This document shows, piece after piece, positions 34,971 to 44,200 of a stretch of DNA of 62,282 bases. The notes under the pieces are model-generated. The model saw only the letters and a program-made list of their open reading frames with translations. It searched no databases and was not told where the DNA came from. The position numbers and the translations under genes were made by a program. The stretch is from Gammaproteobacteria bacterium (lineage in GTDB: Bacteria; Pseudomonadota; Gammaproteobacteria; Xanthomonadales; SZUA-36): the NCBI GenBank assembly GCA_021772935.1, contig JAJFLA010000002.1:1-62282 (forward strand), in the 5' to 3' direction. Positions within the stretch are counted from its first letter, which is position 1, and each line of letters opens with the position of its first letter.

Positions 34971-35909
34971 ATGGCAGATTTCATTAAAACTTCCCTTGGG
35001 CAGTTGACTACCGAGGCGCGCAACCCCCTGACGCGCGACCTGGATAATCTTAGCGCAATTGAGATTGTGAAATTGATCAACTCAGAGGATGAAAAGCTCG
35101 CACATGTCGTGGGACAGGTGGCGGAACCCATTGCACGTGGAATAGAAATCATTGCGGATCGGCTTTCCAGGGGAGGGCGATTGATATACATAGGTGCGGG
35201 TACGTCCGGTCGCCTGGGCATGCTGGATGCAGTGGAATGCCCCCCAACTTTCAACACAGAGCCAGAATTGGTTGTGGGATTGATCGCTGGTGGCCCAGAG
35301 GGGTTTTTGCGGGCGGTTGAAGGTGCGGAGGATTCACTGCAAATGGGTCGGGATGATTTACAAAATATAGAGCTCGGCACTCTTGATGTTGTGGTTGGCA
35401 TCGCTGCCAGCGGGCGCACGCCATATGTTGTCGGAGCGCTTGATTATGCCCGTGAAATTGGTGCCTATGCGATTGCTTTCAGTTGTAACCAGGATGCAGA
35501 ACTGAAGCGGCATGCTGACCTGAGCATCATTCCCGTGGTAGGCCCGGAGATACTGTCCGGCTCAACTCGATTAAAGGCTGGCACGGCAACCAAGATGGTG
35601 TTAAATATGCTGACCACCGGTGCGATGGTACGTATTGGCAAGACCTATAGTAACCTTATGGTCGACTTGCGGGCGACCAATTCCAAATTGGCCGAAAGGG
35701 CCAACAGGATAGTGCAGTCTTTAACTGATTGTAGCCATGCCGAAGCGAGTACCTTGTTGGACCGCTGTGGTGGTGAAGTTAAAACAGCCATAGTCTCGAA
35801 TAAACTTGGCATTTCACCTGGAGATGCCCGCACTCATCTAAAATCCGTTAAAGGGCATTTGCGTCTTGCACTTGAATCTGCTGAATCTTCAAACGGGAAA
35901 AGTAGATAG
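34971..35909 (+). CDS. murQ: N-acetylmuramic acid 6-phosphate etherase
   Basis: About 312 aa from the ATG at 34971 (MADFIKTSLGQL); the frame is open from 34887. A SIS domain with YIGAGTSGRLGMLDAVECPPTF (catalytic Glu in this loop), GIAASGRTPYVVGAL and GSTRLKAGTATKMVLNM is diagnostic of MurQ. The enzyme cleaves the lactyl ether of MurNAc-6-P to GlcNAc-6-P and D-lactate. It is the gene that most firmly assigns the operon to peptidoglycan sugar rather than chitin use. Its last base overlaps the GTG start of the kinase gene. Confidence 0.94.
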   Translation: MADFIKTSLGQLTTEARNPLTRDLDNLSAIEIVKLINSEDEKLAHVVGQVAEPIARGIEIIADRLSRGGRLIYIGAGTSGRLGMLDAVECPPTFNTEPELVVGLIAGGPEGFLRAVEGAEDSLQMGRDDLQNIELGTLDVVVGIAASGRTPYVVGALDYAREIGAYAIAFSCNQDAELKRHADLSIIPVVGPEILSGSTRLKAGTATKMVLNMLTTGAMVRIGKTYSNLMVDLRATNSKLAERANRIVQSLTDCSHAEASTLLDRCGGEVKTAIVSNKLGISPGDARTHLKSVKGHLRLALESAESSNGKSR

Positions 35910-36904
35910 TGAGAACCTGCCCCGGTCCCGATCAATCTGCTACCCAGGTTGCCAAAAACTGCAGACTTTTGTTGGGTGTGGATGGCGGGGGGTCAAAGAC
36001 AGCAGCTCTGATCGCCACACTGGATGAATCTGGACAAATATGTATCCGTGGTCGGGGCAAGGCAGGGCCATCCAATATGCGGTTGGCAGGCAAAGAGCAA
36101 TCATTGGCCAGCCTCAACCAGGCGGTTGATGAAGCCCTGCGTGAGGCGTGTATGAAAGATTGCAAGGTGGACTATGCGGTTTTTGCCTTGGCTGGCAGTA
36201 CCTTGCCCGATGTTCGGTTTGAAGTATCCAATTGGGCAAATAATCGCGCTATTTCCGCCTGTATCGAGATTACCCACGATGTGAACCCTGTCCTTGTACG
36301 CGGTACAGAAAATGGTTGCGGTATTGCGCTGATCGTAGGCACCGGTTCGGTCGCAGTCGGCGTTGGTCCGAGTGGGAAATCAGTCACCAAAGGTGGGTGG
36401 GGCCATTGGTTTGGTGACAAAGGCAGTGGGTTTTACCTTGGCTACAAAGCGCTTGCAGCAGTGGCAGAGGCAGCTGACGAGGTCGGGCCGGCAACCATGT
36501 TATCTGAGTTGGTGATGGAAAGATTTAACACTTCAGACCCCAGGGCTATTCTCAAGGAAGTGACCGCTGGTGGTGATACCCGTTACGAAATTGCTGCGCT
36601 TGCCCCGGTGGTTCTGGATGCTGCGGTCTGCCGTGATGCGGTAGCGTGTCGCATTGTTGATCACGCGATTGCCGAGACTGTGAAACTGGTTTCATCGGTT
36701 GCGAGCAGACTGGCATTTACTGCACCGTTCCCGCTGGCGTTGGCAGGTGGTGTCGTCTGCAATAGTCAATTTTTTCGTGACAAGTTAATCACTCGACTTG
36801 GCAAACTACAGATACCACCCGGTAAGTTAACGGTAGTGGATGAGCCTGTATTGGGTTGCCTGGAAATTGCCCGCGAAAAACTGTCTGATGTTTGCTTAAA
36901 TTAG
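35909..36904 (+). CDS. BadF/BcrA-type amino-sugar kinase (probable GlcNAc/MurNAc kinase)
   Basis: 331 aa, actin-like ATPase fold: LLLGVDGGGSKTAALIA (phosphate 1), LIVGTGSVAVGV (phosphate 2), GGWGHWFGDKGSGFYLG and LALAGGVVCNS (adenosine motif). This is the family of human NAGK and of the Clostridium MurK that phosphorylates both GlcNAc and MurNAc. No PTS transporter is present in the island, so such a kinase is needed to make MurNAc-6-P for MurQ and GlcNAc-6-P for NagA. GTG start, one-base overlap with murQ. Dual specificity is inferred. Confidence 0.85.
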   Translation: MRTCPGPDQSATQVAKNCRLLLGVDGGGSKTAALIATLDESGQICIRGRGKAGPSNMRLAGKEQSLASLNQAVDEALREACMKDCKVDYAVFALAGSTLPDVRFEVSNWANNRAISACIEITHDVNPVLVRGTENGCGIALIVGTGSVAVGVGPSGKSVTKGGWGHWFGDKGSGFYLGYKALAAVAEAADEVGPATMLSELVMERFNTSDPRAILKEVTAGGDTRYEIAALAPVVLDAAVCRDAVACRIVDHAIAETVKLVSSVASRLAFTAPFPLALAGGVVCNSQFFRDKLITRLGKLQIPPGKLTVVDEPVLGCLEIAREKLSDVCLN

Positions 36905-36928
36905 GTCAAAAATACAAGGTACAGAAGT

Positions 36929-38266
36929 ATGAAAACAGAGCATGGCTATCAACAAGTGAGCCCGTGGTCATGGATTCCAAGTCTTTACTTTGCAAGCGGG
37001 CTGCCCTATGTCGTTGTCATGAGTGTTTCAGTGATCATGTACAAGCGGTTGGGGGTTTCAAATACAGATATAGCCCTTTACACGAGCTGGTTATATCTGC
37101 CTTGGGTCATCAAGCCATTCTGGAGCCCGGTCGTTGATATTCTGAGGACCAAGAGAGCCTGGATTATTGCGATGCAGCTATTGATTGGGGCGGGTTTGGG
37201 TGGCGTCGCACTTACTATTCCGACTGATGATTTTTTGAGAAATTCACTGGCCTTCCTGTGGTTGCTGGCCTTCAGCTCTGCCACCCACGACATTGCCGCA
37301 GATGGATTTTATATGCTCGGTCTTTCCAAACATGACCAGACCTGGTTTGTGGGTATCCGTAGTACCTTTTATCGTCTTGCGATGATTGTGGGTCAGGGGC
37401 TCCTCATTATGCTGGCTGGGCAGATAGAAAGTGTCATGCAGGCTGCTGGCACTGTCACAGCGACCCAGGTTGGGTCTGCTGTTGAGCACGGTACGGTGCT
37501 GGCCTGGACAATAACGTTTTATGTGATGGCGGGAATGTTTGTATTGTTCTTTGCCTGGCACCGGTTTGCACTGCCACGACCGCTTAAGGACAAGCCAACA
37601 CTGCATGAAACTTACACCGACATCATGCGGGACTTTTGGCAGACCTTTGTCGCTTTCTTTCGAAAACCTCAGATTGGACTGATTCTCGCTTTCCTGCTTC
37701 TTTTCAGATTTTCCGAAGCCCAGTTGGTCAAGTTGACAGCACCGTTTTTACTGGACTCACCGGAACTGGGTGGCTTGGCGCTCAGTACCGCTCAGGTTGG
37801 TTTTGCCTACGGGACGATAGGTGTATTAATGTTGACCATTGGTGGCTTGCTGGGCGGGTTTTTGGCGGCCCGGCATGGCTTGAAGCGCTGGCTGTTATGG
37901 ATGGTTATCGCGATCAACCTGCCAAATGCAGTCTATATTTTTCTCTCAACGGCACTGCCCGACAATCTTCTGATTATCAATCTGGCGATCGGTGTCGAAC
38001 AGTTTGGTTATGGATTTGGTTTTGCAGCCTATATGTTGTATATGCTTTATGTTGCCAACGGCGCCCATCAGACGGCCCATTATGCAATCTGCACGGGATT
38101 TATGGCGCTCGGTATGATGATCCCGGGGATGTTCAGCGGCTGGTTACAGGAACTCATCGGCTATCAAAATTTCTTTATCTGGGTGTTGGCCGCGACAGTT
38201 CCTTCGTTTATTGTTGCCTTGTTGATTCCTTTGGATTCGTCCTTTGGAAAGAAAACAGAGTCTTGA
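36929..38266 (+). CDS. AmpG-like MFS permease
   Basis: 445 aa, 12 predicted helices. The beginning SPWSWIPSLYFASGLPYVVV, LPWVIKPFWSPVVD and SSATHDIAADGFYM follow the AmpG/PAT pattern (AmpG: GxxSGLP, KxxWxPLxD, DIAxDA). AmpG imports anhydro-muropeptides into the cytoplasm. It is the last gene of the receptor-to-permease series, 24 bp after the kinase. Whether it carries muropeptides or free amino sugars cannot be told from sequence. Confidence 0.85.
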   Translation: MKTEHGYQQVSPWSWIPSLYFASGLPYVVVMSVSVIMYKRLGVSNTDIALYTSWLYLPWVIKPFWSPVVDILRTKRAWIIAMQLLIGAGLGGVALTIPTDDFLRNSLAFLWLLAFSSATHDIAADGFYMLGLSKHDQTWFVGIRSTFYRLAMIVGQGLLIMLAGQIESVMQAAGTVTATQVGSAVEHGTVLAWTITFYVMAGMFVLFFAWHRFALPRPLKDKPTLHETYTDIMRDFWQTFVAFFRKPQIGLILAFLLLFRFSEAQLVKLTAPFLLDSPELGGLALSTAQVGFAYGTIGVLMLTIGGLLGGFLAARHGLKRWLLWMVIAINLPNAVYIFLSTALPDNLLIINLAIGVEQFGYGFGFAAYMLYMLYVANGAHQTAHYAICTGFMALGMMIPGMFSGWLQELIGYQNFFIWVLAATVPSFIVALLIPLDSSFGKKTES

Positions 38267-38515
38267 AAAACGGAGTGATTTGGTTTCTTTGAGCACGTAG
38301 CTGTATATGGGCTTGCCCCAGGTCATGTTTGAGTATGCGCTCGGTCCATTTTCTTACGTAAAAAACCGTTTTTTGCGGATATGAATTCGACCGTCATAGT
38401 TTTAGTCTAAGCAATTTGGAGTCGACAAGATTTGCTTAGGTCAAAATGTATGCTTAAAGGTATGATGACCGCTACTCAGTTAGCAATCCCCTTAGCCGGA
38501 ATACTCGACAGACCC

Positions 38516-40315
38516 ATGACTTCCATTGACGATACACTCCACCAGGTTTTTGGTTTGCAGCAATTCAGGCCTTTTCAGCAGGACATTATCGAGCAGGTAG
38601 TGAACGGCGGAGATGCTTTTGTGTTGATGCCAACGGGCGGTGGAAAATCGCTTTGTTACCAGTTGCCGGCACTACATCGCCCAGGTCTGGGGATTGTGGT
38701 CTCGCCGTTGATTTCCCTGATGAAAGACCAGGTGGATTCATTGTTGGCCAATGGCGTCAGGGCAGCCATGTATAACTCTACATTGACAACGGAAGAAGCC
38801 AGGACTGTGTTGTCGCGGCTTTACAATGGCGAAATCGACATTTTGTATGTAGCACCGGAACGGATGATGCGACCTGGTTTCATCAGCAGCCTGGAACATA
38901 TCCCCTTGGCTTTGATCGCTATCGACGAGGCTCATTGTGTTTCGCAATGGGGACACGACTTCCGACCAGAATACGCAGCACTTGGCGAATTACGGGAGTA
39001 CTTCCCCGAGGTACCCTTCATTGCCTTGACTGCGACCGCCGATCCTCAGACCCGCGATGATATTGTTGCGGTGCTTGGGTTGCATGATGCACGCCAATTC
39101 ACAACCAGTTTTGATCGGCCAAATATCCGTTACACCGTGTTGGAAAAACACCAGCCACAGAGTCAGTTGAATCGGTTTTTGGGTAATCAGACAGACAGTT
39201 CCGGTATCGTTTATGCCTTATCCCGAAAGCGGGTAGAGGAGATTGCCGGGTATCTTTGTGATCGTGGGTTTTCAGCCGCGGCGTATCACGCCGGTCTTGC
39301 TGCTGAAACACGTCGGCAGGTGCAAGAGCGTTTCATATGTGATGACGTATTGATTGTGGTCGCAACAGTGGCGTTTGGTATGGGTATAGATAAACCCAAT
39401 GTGCGCTTTGTGGTCCATTACGATCTGCCACGACACATGGAAGGCTACTACCAGGAAACTGGGCGTGCCGGCCGCGATGGTCTGGCAGCTGATGCGCTAC
39501 TGCTGTTCGGTATGCAGGACGTGGCCACGGCCCGTTATCACCTGGAGCAAGGTGGCAGCGAGAACCAGCGTCGAATCGATGCGCACAAATTGAATTCGAT
39601 GGTTGGCTTTGCCGAGAGCCTGACGTGTCGTCGGCGTGTGTTGTTGGGTTATCTGGGTGAGCAGATGGAAACAGATTGCGGCAACTGTGATATTTGCCTC
39701 GACCCACCACAGCAATACGATGCCACCGAGGCTGCGCGTAAGGTGTTGTCTTGCGTCTATCGCGTGGGTCAGAGCTTTGGTATCAGACATGTGGTGGATG
39801 TATTACGTGGTGCGGATAACGAGCGCATTCGCAAGTTCAATCATGAGCGACTCACGACCTATGGCATCGGTATGGAACATAGTGCGGCTGAATGGTCATC
39901 GATCGTGCGCCAGCTGATTCATCGGGGTTATTTAATCCAGGATATCGCCACTTTCTCGGTCCTGAAACTGACACCCCAGGCCTTGCGTTTATTGCGGGCA
40001 GAAGAGACGCTGGAACTGGCTCGACCGCGTTTGCTGGAAAAGCACAAGAAGAAGAAAAGAAAATCCGGTCCGATTGCCGAGTTGGGTGAAGATGACCTAC
40101 GCTTGTTCGAAACCTTGCGGGAGTTGCGTAAGCAACTGTCCGCAGAGCAGGGGGTGCCACCTTACGTCATTTTTGGTGATGCCGCATTGGTGGAAATGAG
40201 TCGTGAGCGACCATGCAACGCGACCCAGTTTCTTGAGATTAATGGCGTCGGCCAGGTCAAGCTGGAACGTCATGGGGCGATGTTTTTGGAAGCAATAGCC
40301 TGCGACGAGGCCTAA
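38516..40315 (+). CDS. recQ: ATP-dependent DNA helicase RecQ
   Basis: About 599 aa from the ATG at 38516; the frame is open from 38432 without improving similarity. Order: helicase core with FRPFQQDII (motif 0), MPTGGGKSLCYQLP (Walker A), IDEAHCVSQWGHDFRPEY (DEAH, aromatic loop), ALTATADPQ, GMGIDKPNVRFVVHYD and QETGRAGRDG; RQC zinc domain (CRRRVLL, CGNCDIC); winged helix; and C-terminal HRDC domain (VPPYVIFGDAALVEM). It unwinds recombination intermediates. It is convergent with yceH; the junction holds two tandem palindromic repeats. The 249-bp gap before it holds no gene. Confidence 0.95.
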   Translation: MTSIDDTLHQVFGLQQFRPFQQDIIEQVVNGGDAFVLMPTGGGKSLCYQLPALHRPGLGIVVSPLISLMKDQVDSLLANGVRAAMYNSTLTTEEARTVLSRLYNGEIDILYVAPERMMRPGFISSLEHIPLALIAIDEAHCVSQWGHDFRPEYAALGELREYFPEVPFIALTATADPQTRDDIVAVLGLHDARQFTTSFDRPNIRYTVLEKHQPQSQLNRFLGNQTDSSGIVYALSRKRVEEIAGYLCDRGFSAAAYHAGLAAETRRQVQERFICDDVLIVVATVAFGMGIDKPNVRFVVHYDLPRHMEGYYQETGRAGRDGLAADALLLFGMQDVATARYHLEQGGSENQRRIDAHKLNSMVGFAESLTCRRRVLLGYLGEQMETDCGNCDICLDPPQQYDATEAARKVLSCVYRVGQSFGIRHVVDVLRGADNERIRKFNHERLTTYGIGMEHSAAEWSSIVRQLIHRGYLIQDIATFSVLKLTPQALRLLRAEETLELARPRLLEKHKKKKRKSGPIAELGEDDLRLFETLRELRKQLSAEQGVPPYVIFGDAALVEMSRERPCNATQFLEINGVGQVKLERHGAMFLEAIACDEA

Positions 40316-40341
40316 GCTGCACAACAAGGGGTCATGCCAGA

Positions 40342-40500
40342 GGGGTCAGATTCAAATGCAGCAAACAATGATCAATCAGTCACACCTGGCCCAGGTGCAT
40401 TTGAGTCTGACCCCAGGGTGTGCCAGAGCGGTCAGGTTCAAACGCAGCAAACAATGATCAATCAGTCACACCTGGCTCAGGTGCATTTGAGTCTGCCCCC
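40342..40500. repeat. Two tandem REP-like palindromic repeats
   Basis: Copies at 40342-40414 and 40428-40500 are nearly identical throughout, including the centre (gcaaacaatgatcaatcagt), so this is a recent tandem duplication. The second has drifted ends (GCGGTCAGGTTCAAACGC, TCTGCCCCC). They fill the convergent recQ/yceH junction and could act as a two-way transcription end. Confidence 0.88.
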
Positions 40501-40510
40501 AGGGACTTGT

Positions 40511-41140
40511 CTAATCGTTGTTGGCCCCGACAGTAGTACCGTCTTCAATGACACTCAACCTGCGACGTATTTCTTCCAATTCAGCCTCCAGCTCAGCTAC
40601 TCTGGCACTCAAACCCGTTGAAGGTTTTGGCGTGGATGGCTCTGAAATATCGGGCTCACCACTAAGCAGGTGTGCATAACGGCCTTCTTTCTGACCAGGG
40701 CTACGGGGTAGGGCGGCTACCATTGGCAGATCGTGATCGATCAGCTGTTGCAAAGCAAATTGCACATCATCCAGGTCATCGAATGCAAACAGACGCTGCG
40801 AATGAGTTTTTAATTCACCTGGGGTTTGTGGGCCCCGTAGCATCAGCACACATATCAGGGCGATACCCTTGCTGTGCAGCTTGAGGGCTTTGTTGGCGAG
40901 ATGTTCGAACTTTGCCACACGTGCACCCCATTGTTCGCGTACCAGGTCCATCGCTTCGAGTTCACGGATTGTGTGGCCAACCTCACCTTCGCTGTAGCTT
41001 ACGATTGGGTAACGGGAGGACTTCTGGTTGCAGGCGTTGCGCAGGGCATTAAGGGTCAACGGGTATTGCTCGGGTGTACTTTCTTTTTTTTCCATCAGGC
41101 AGCCGAGTACGCGTACCTGGATTGCTGTTAATATTTGCAC
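40511..41140 (-). CDS. yceH: YceH family protein (DUF480)
   Basis: 209 aa, GTG start with GGAG seven bases upstream. Two winged-helix domains: LTAIQVRVLGCLMEKKESTPEQYPLTL and ALRNACNQKSSRYPIVSYSE at the N-terminus, LMLRGPQTPGELKTHSQRLFAF in the second. The C-terminus ends in a short coiled coil (ARVAELEAELEEIRRRL). The family is conserved in proteobacteria, presumed DNA-binding, function unknown. It follows the giant fusion gene on the same strand, with a palindromic repeat between. Confidence 0.92.
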   Translation of the reverse strand: MQILTAIQVRVLGCLMEKKESTPEQYPLTLNALRNACNQKSSRYPIVSYSEGEVGHTIRELEAMDLVREQWGARVAKFEHLANKALKLHSKGIALICVLMLRGPQTPGELKTHSQRLFAFDDLDDVQFALQQLIDHDLPMVAALPRSPGQKEGRYAHLLSGEPDISEPSTPKPSTGLSARVAELEAELEEIRRRLSVIEDGTTVGANND

Positions 41141-41190
41141 GGCTACACTCCGTTCATGTTTTTGGAGATTCTACCGGATTTGCAGGTTAA

Positions 41191-41262
41191 GGGGTCAGAT
41201 TCAAATGCATCACGCATCAGTTATTTAATCAAACAACTTCATGTGCATTTGAGTCTGACCCC
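41191..41262. repeat. REP-like palindromic repeat overlapping a gene end
   Basis: Full copy with ends GGGGTCAGATTCAAATGC (41191-41208) and GCATTTGAGTCTGACCCC (41245-41262). The stop codon (41229-41231) and last ten residues (GSDSNAHEVV) of the giant fusion protein lie inside it, so the repeat supplies that protein's C-terminus. Confidence 0.85.
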
Positions 41263-44200
41263 GGTGTGGAGTCTGATGCCGATTTGGTTTGGTCTGTTGT
41301 AGTTGTTTCGTCCAATTCGATGCTCAGTACCTGACGCGAGCCGACAAAGACTTCTCCGGTTTGCCCATGTATGGATACCACATCACCTGCATGCACTGTA
41401 TGCCCAGGTTTACCGTTGGCCTTGGTGAAGATGGCCTTATCCGCGCTAACCCTGAGTTCAGGTACACCCAGCACGGCACTGTAGGGTTTATCTTCAATGC
41501 CATGTATGCAGACTGCGGCGTGTGAAGTTGAACCACCCCTGGACGCGAGTAAGCCGTCAACCTTCAGGATTAAGGGTATTTCATCAGGGGTCGGGTTTTC
41601 CAGCAGCAGCAATACGCCATCCGCTTCACCGGCTTTGCCGTCTAAAATTTCGGTCAGACGTTTGACATCTTTCAGGTTAAAAGCGACCAGGCCGCGAAAC
41701 GCGCCACCACTAATGCCAATACCTTGTCCTGACGGTAGACCCGGATCTTTAAAAGTGCGTGGATTGGCATACAAATCCATCTGTGCGCTGCGTGCCTGCA
41801 AGACACTTAATACACCACGGTCTACGGTGAATTCAATTTCTGCATCTGAGCCCAGGAAGCGTCTCAGTCGGGCGCTGACGTGATTGAGTTTGCGTTCCAG
41901 CATGGGTGCCAAACTATGCAAACGTTGTACCGGCTCGAAGGATTTGGCTGCAGTCGTACCGCCGACCAGGTCATCACCGCAGGCACTGAACTTTACATCA
42001 CCGGTAAATTCCCGGAAGCCTGTGGCTTGCATACGAGTATTGGGAATGACGCCAGTGAGTGAAATGCTCGTCTCATCAATGCCAACCTGTAGTTTTTGTC
42101 GGTTGGTACGGTTTCCGGAAGCCATCTGCTGCACGGTTACCGCCGTGTTCCATCCCTGGCTTAAATGTTTGATTTCTCGATATTGGCGGGCGCGATCACT
42201 ATCCCAGGATGCATGTACTGCCGCTATAGCGGTTTGCAACTGGAGTTCGGCGTCGTTCAGGATCAACTTGAGTTGATCTGCGTAACCTGCCTCTCGAATC
42301 GCCTCTTTTGAGGCTTCAACTACTTCGCGCATGGCTGCGCCAGGAAGGTCGGTTTTAAGTGAGACGCCCAGACGTCGCTTGATGTTTTCAATCAGATCAA
42401 GTGCCTCAAGATCGAGATTCCAGACAGCTGATGCATAGGAGACCAGAAAGCGCCGGTAAGCGTCCCATGCATACCACTCGTCATCGCGTGCCAGGGCTTC
42501 GGCGATAGTCTCGGTCATGCCGACAAACACCATTGTTGTCAACATACCTGGCATTGAGAAAACCGAGCCACCACGTACGGCGAGTAGTAAGGGTGCTTCA
42601 GGGTCACCGAGCCGTGCCGGCGAGCCCTCCTTACAGGCAATGTCTTTTTCCATCAAGCGCACGTGTTTCAACACTTCACGTTCAAAACGTTGTTGTTCTT
42701 TGTTGTGCAACTCCAGACGGGGCAAGACCGTTGGTATAATGAAACCATCGCGGGTGGGAATCCCAAGATAAGCGATGTAAATCAGCCCGCTACCCTTGCC
42801 ACCATAGCGTGCCTGTAGACTGGCGGCCTGTCTGTTCTCGACACGATAATTAATATCTTTGCGGTGCGACAGGTGAACGAAATCCCAGGGGTCTTCACCC
42901 GCACCGCCAAGCGTCGTTTGTTCTATCACACGACCACTTTCAGAGAGGAAACCACGTGCCAGGTCCGAAAAATGTACGAGGCTGTTCAGGTCATGCATGG
43001 TTCTCTGGAAGTTAGCCAGCACCGCACGCATTTCGTTAGGTCCATAACCCAGGTGTTCCGCCATCACCTCGTAAGCGTTGCTGACACGATGCACAAGACG
43101 ATGGTAGTTGCGCTGTATTTGTTCCAGCACATCGAGTAATTCAGAGGGTCTGCGCGCTGCGTTCACGAGCATCGCGGACAGATCCCAAAGTTCACGTGAA
43201 AACAGGCCATCCCGATCAAGGTTGCCAGCGCACAGGTGTACGATATTTAAACACTCTTCCAGTACCAGACCATGCTCCTGGTAATCAGAGGCGACGTGCC
43301 TCAGGGCAAAAAACCCCAACTCTTCCAAAATACAATCGAGTTGGTGTAACAGGTAGCGTTGAGTTGAGAATATGCCGTTCCCTGCGAGGGTTGTAAGCTC
43401 GCGCCGGAGACTGCAGCTACGTTCAAAAGCACCAAACTGTTCTTTACCTTGATAAAGCTCGAGTAACTCATCCAGTGCGGAAAACAACGGCACCTGATGA
43501 TCACGACGAATACATGTGCAAAATTCAGTCACCGCTTTACGTATTTCAGCTTCAACTTTTCTAGCAGGATAGTCGGCGTTGCCTGGCAGGTTTTTCTGTA
43601 AAGTTTCCAGGCTGGTCTTAAACGCCTCGCTTGCTTCTACGCTCCAGCTACCGTCTCGCAATTTACTGGCCAGACTGCGCAGACGGTGTTGATATACCCA
43701 CGGGTTGCTCGCCTGGATACCTTTAATCACCAATGATTCGAGCTCTTCTTCCAGGCTATTGCCTGATTCACAAGCCACCAGTTCGTTCTTATAAGTGTCA
43801 CGCCACTCGCTGAGTCGTCTTGCAATTTGTGAGCTACCCAGGAGTTGTTCAAGATTGGAAACAATACGTTTTACAAGGTCAGAAATCTCTGTGTTTGAGC
43901 GCGCAGCCTCATCAGTGGGTCCTGGTATCTCGCGGTCCGGGTCTGGGAAATCCGCTGTGCCTGTGTCTAACCACTGCTGATATGCTCGTGCCAGCTTGAG
44001 TGTGTGTTTACCCATCGCATGGTGTGTGCTTCTGCGGATCTCGTTGGTAATTGTGCTGCCGCGGACAAACACCTCGGCAAGGTCGATGGTGTCCTGCCAG
44101 ACCTCGTCGATCAGCTTTGGTTGTGATACCAGACCCGAGATGCTGCGTACGAGAATACTTGTTGGCAAACGCAAGCGCTCGGCGAAGGGGCCGTTCATGA

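Noticed and set aside
37636-38292. 218-aa plus-strand frame
   Set aside because: It is an out-of-frame shadow of the AmpG-like permease, rich in Trp/Cys/Arg and without domain features.
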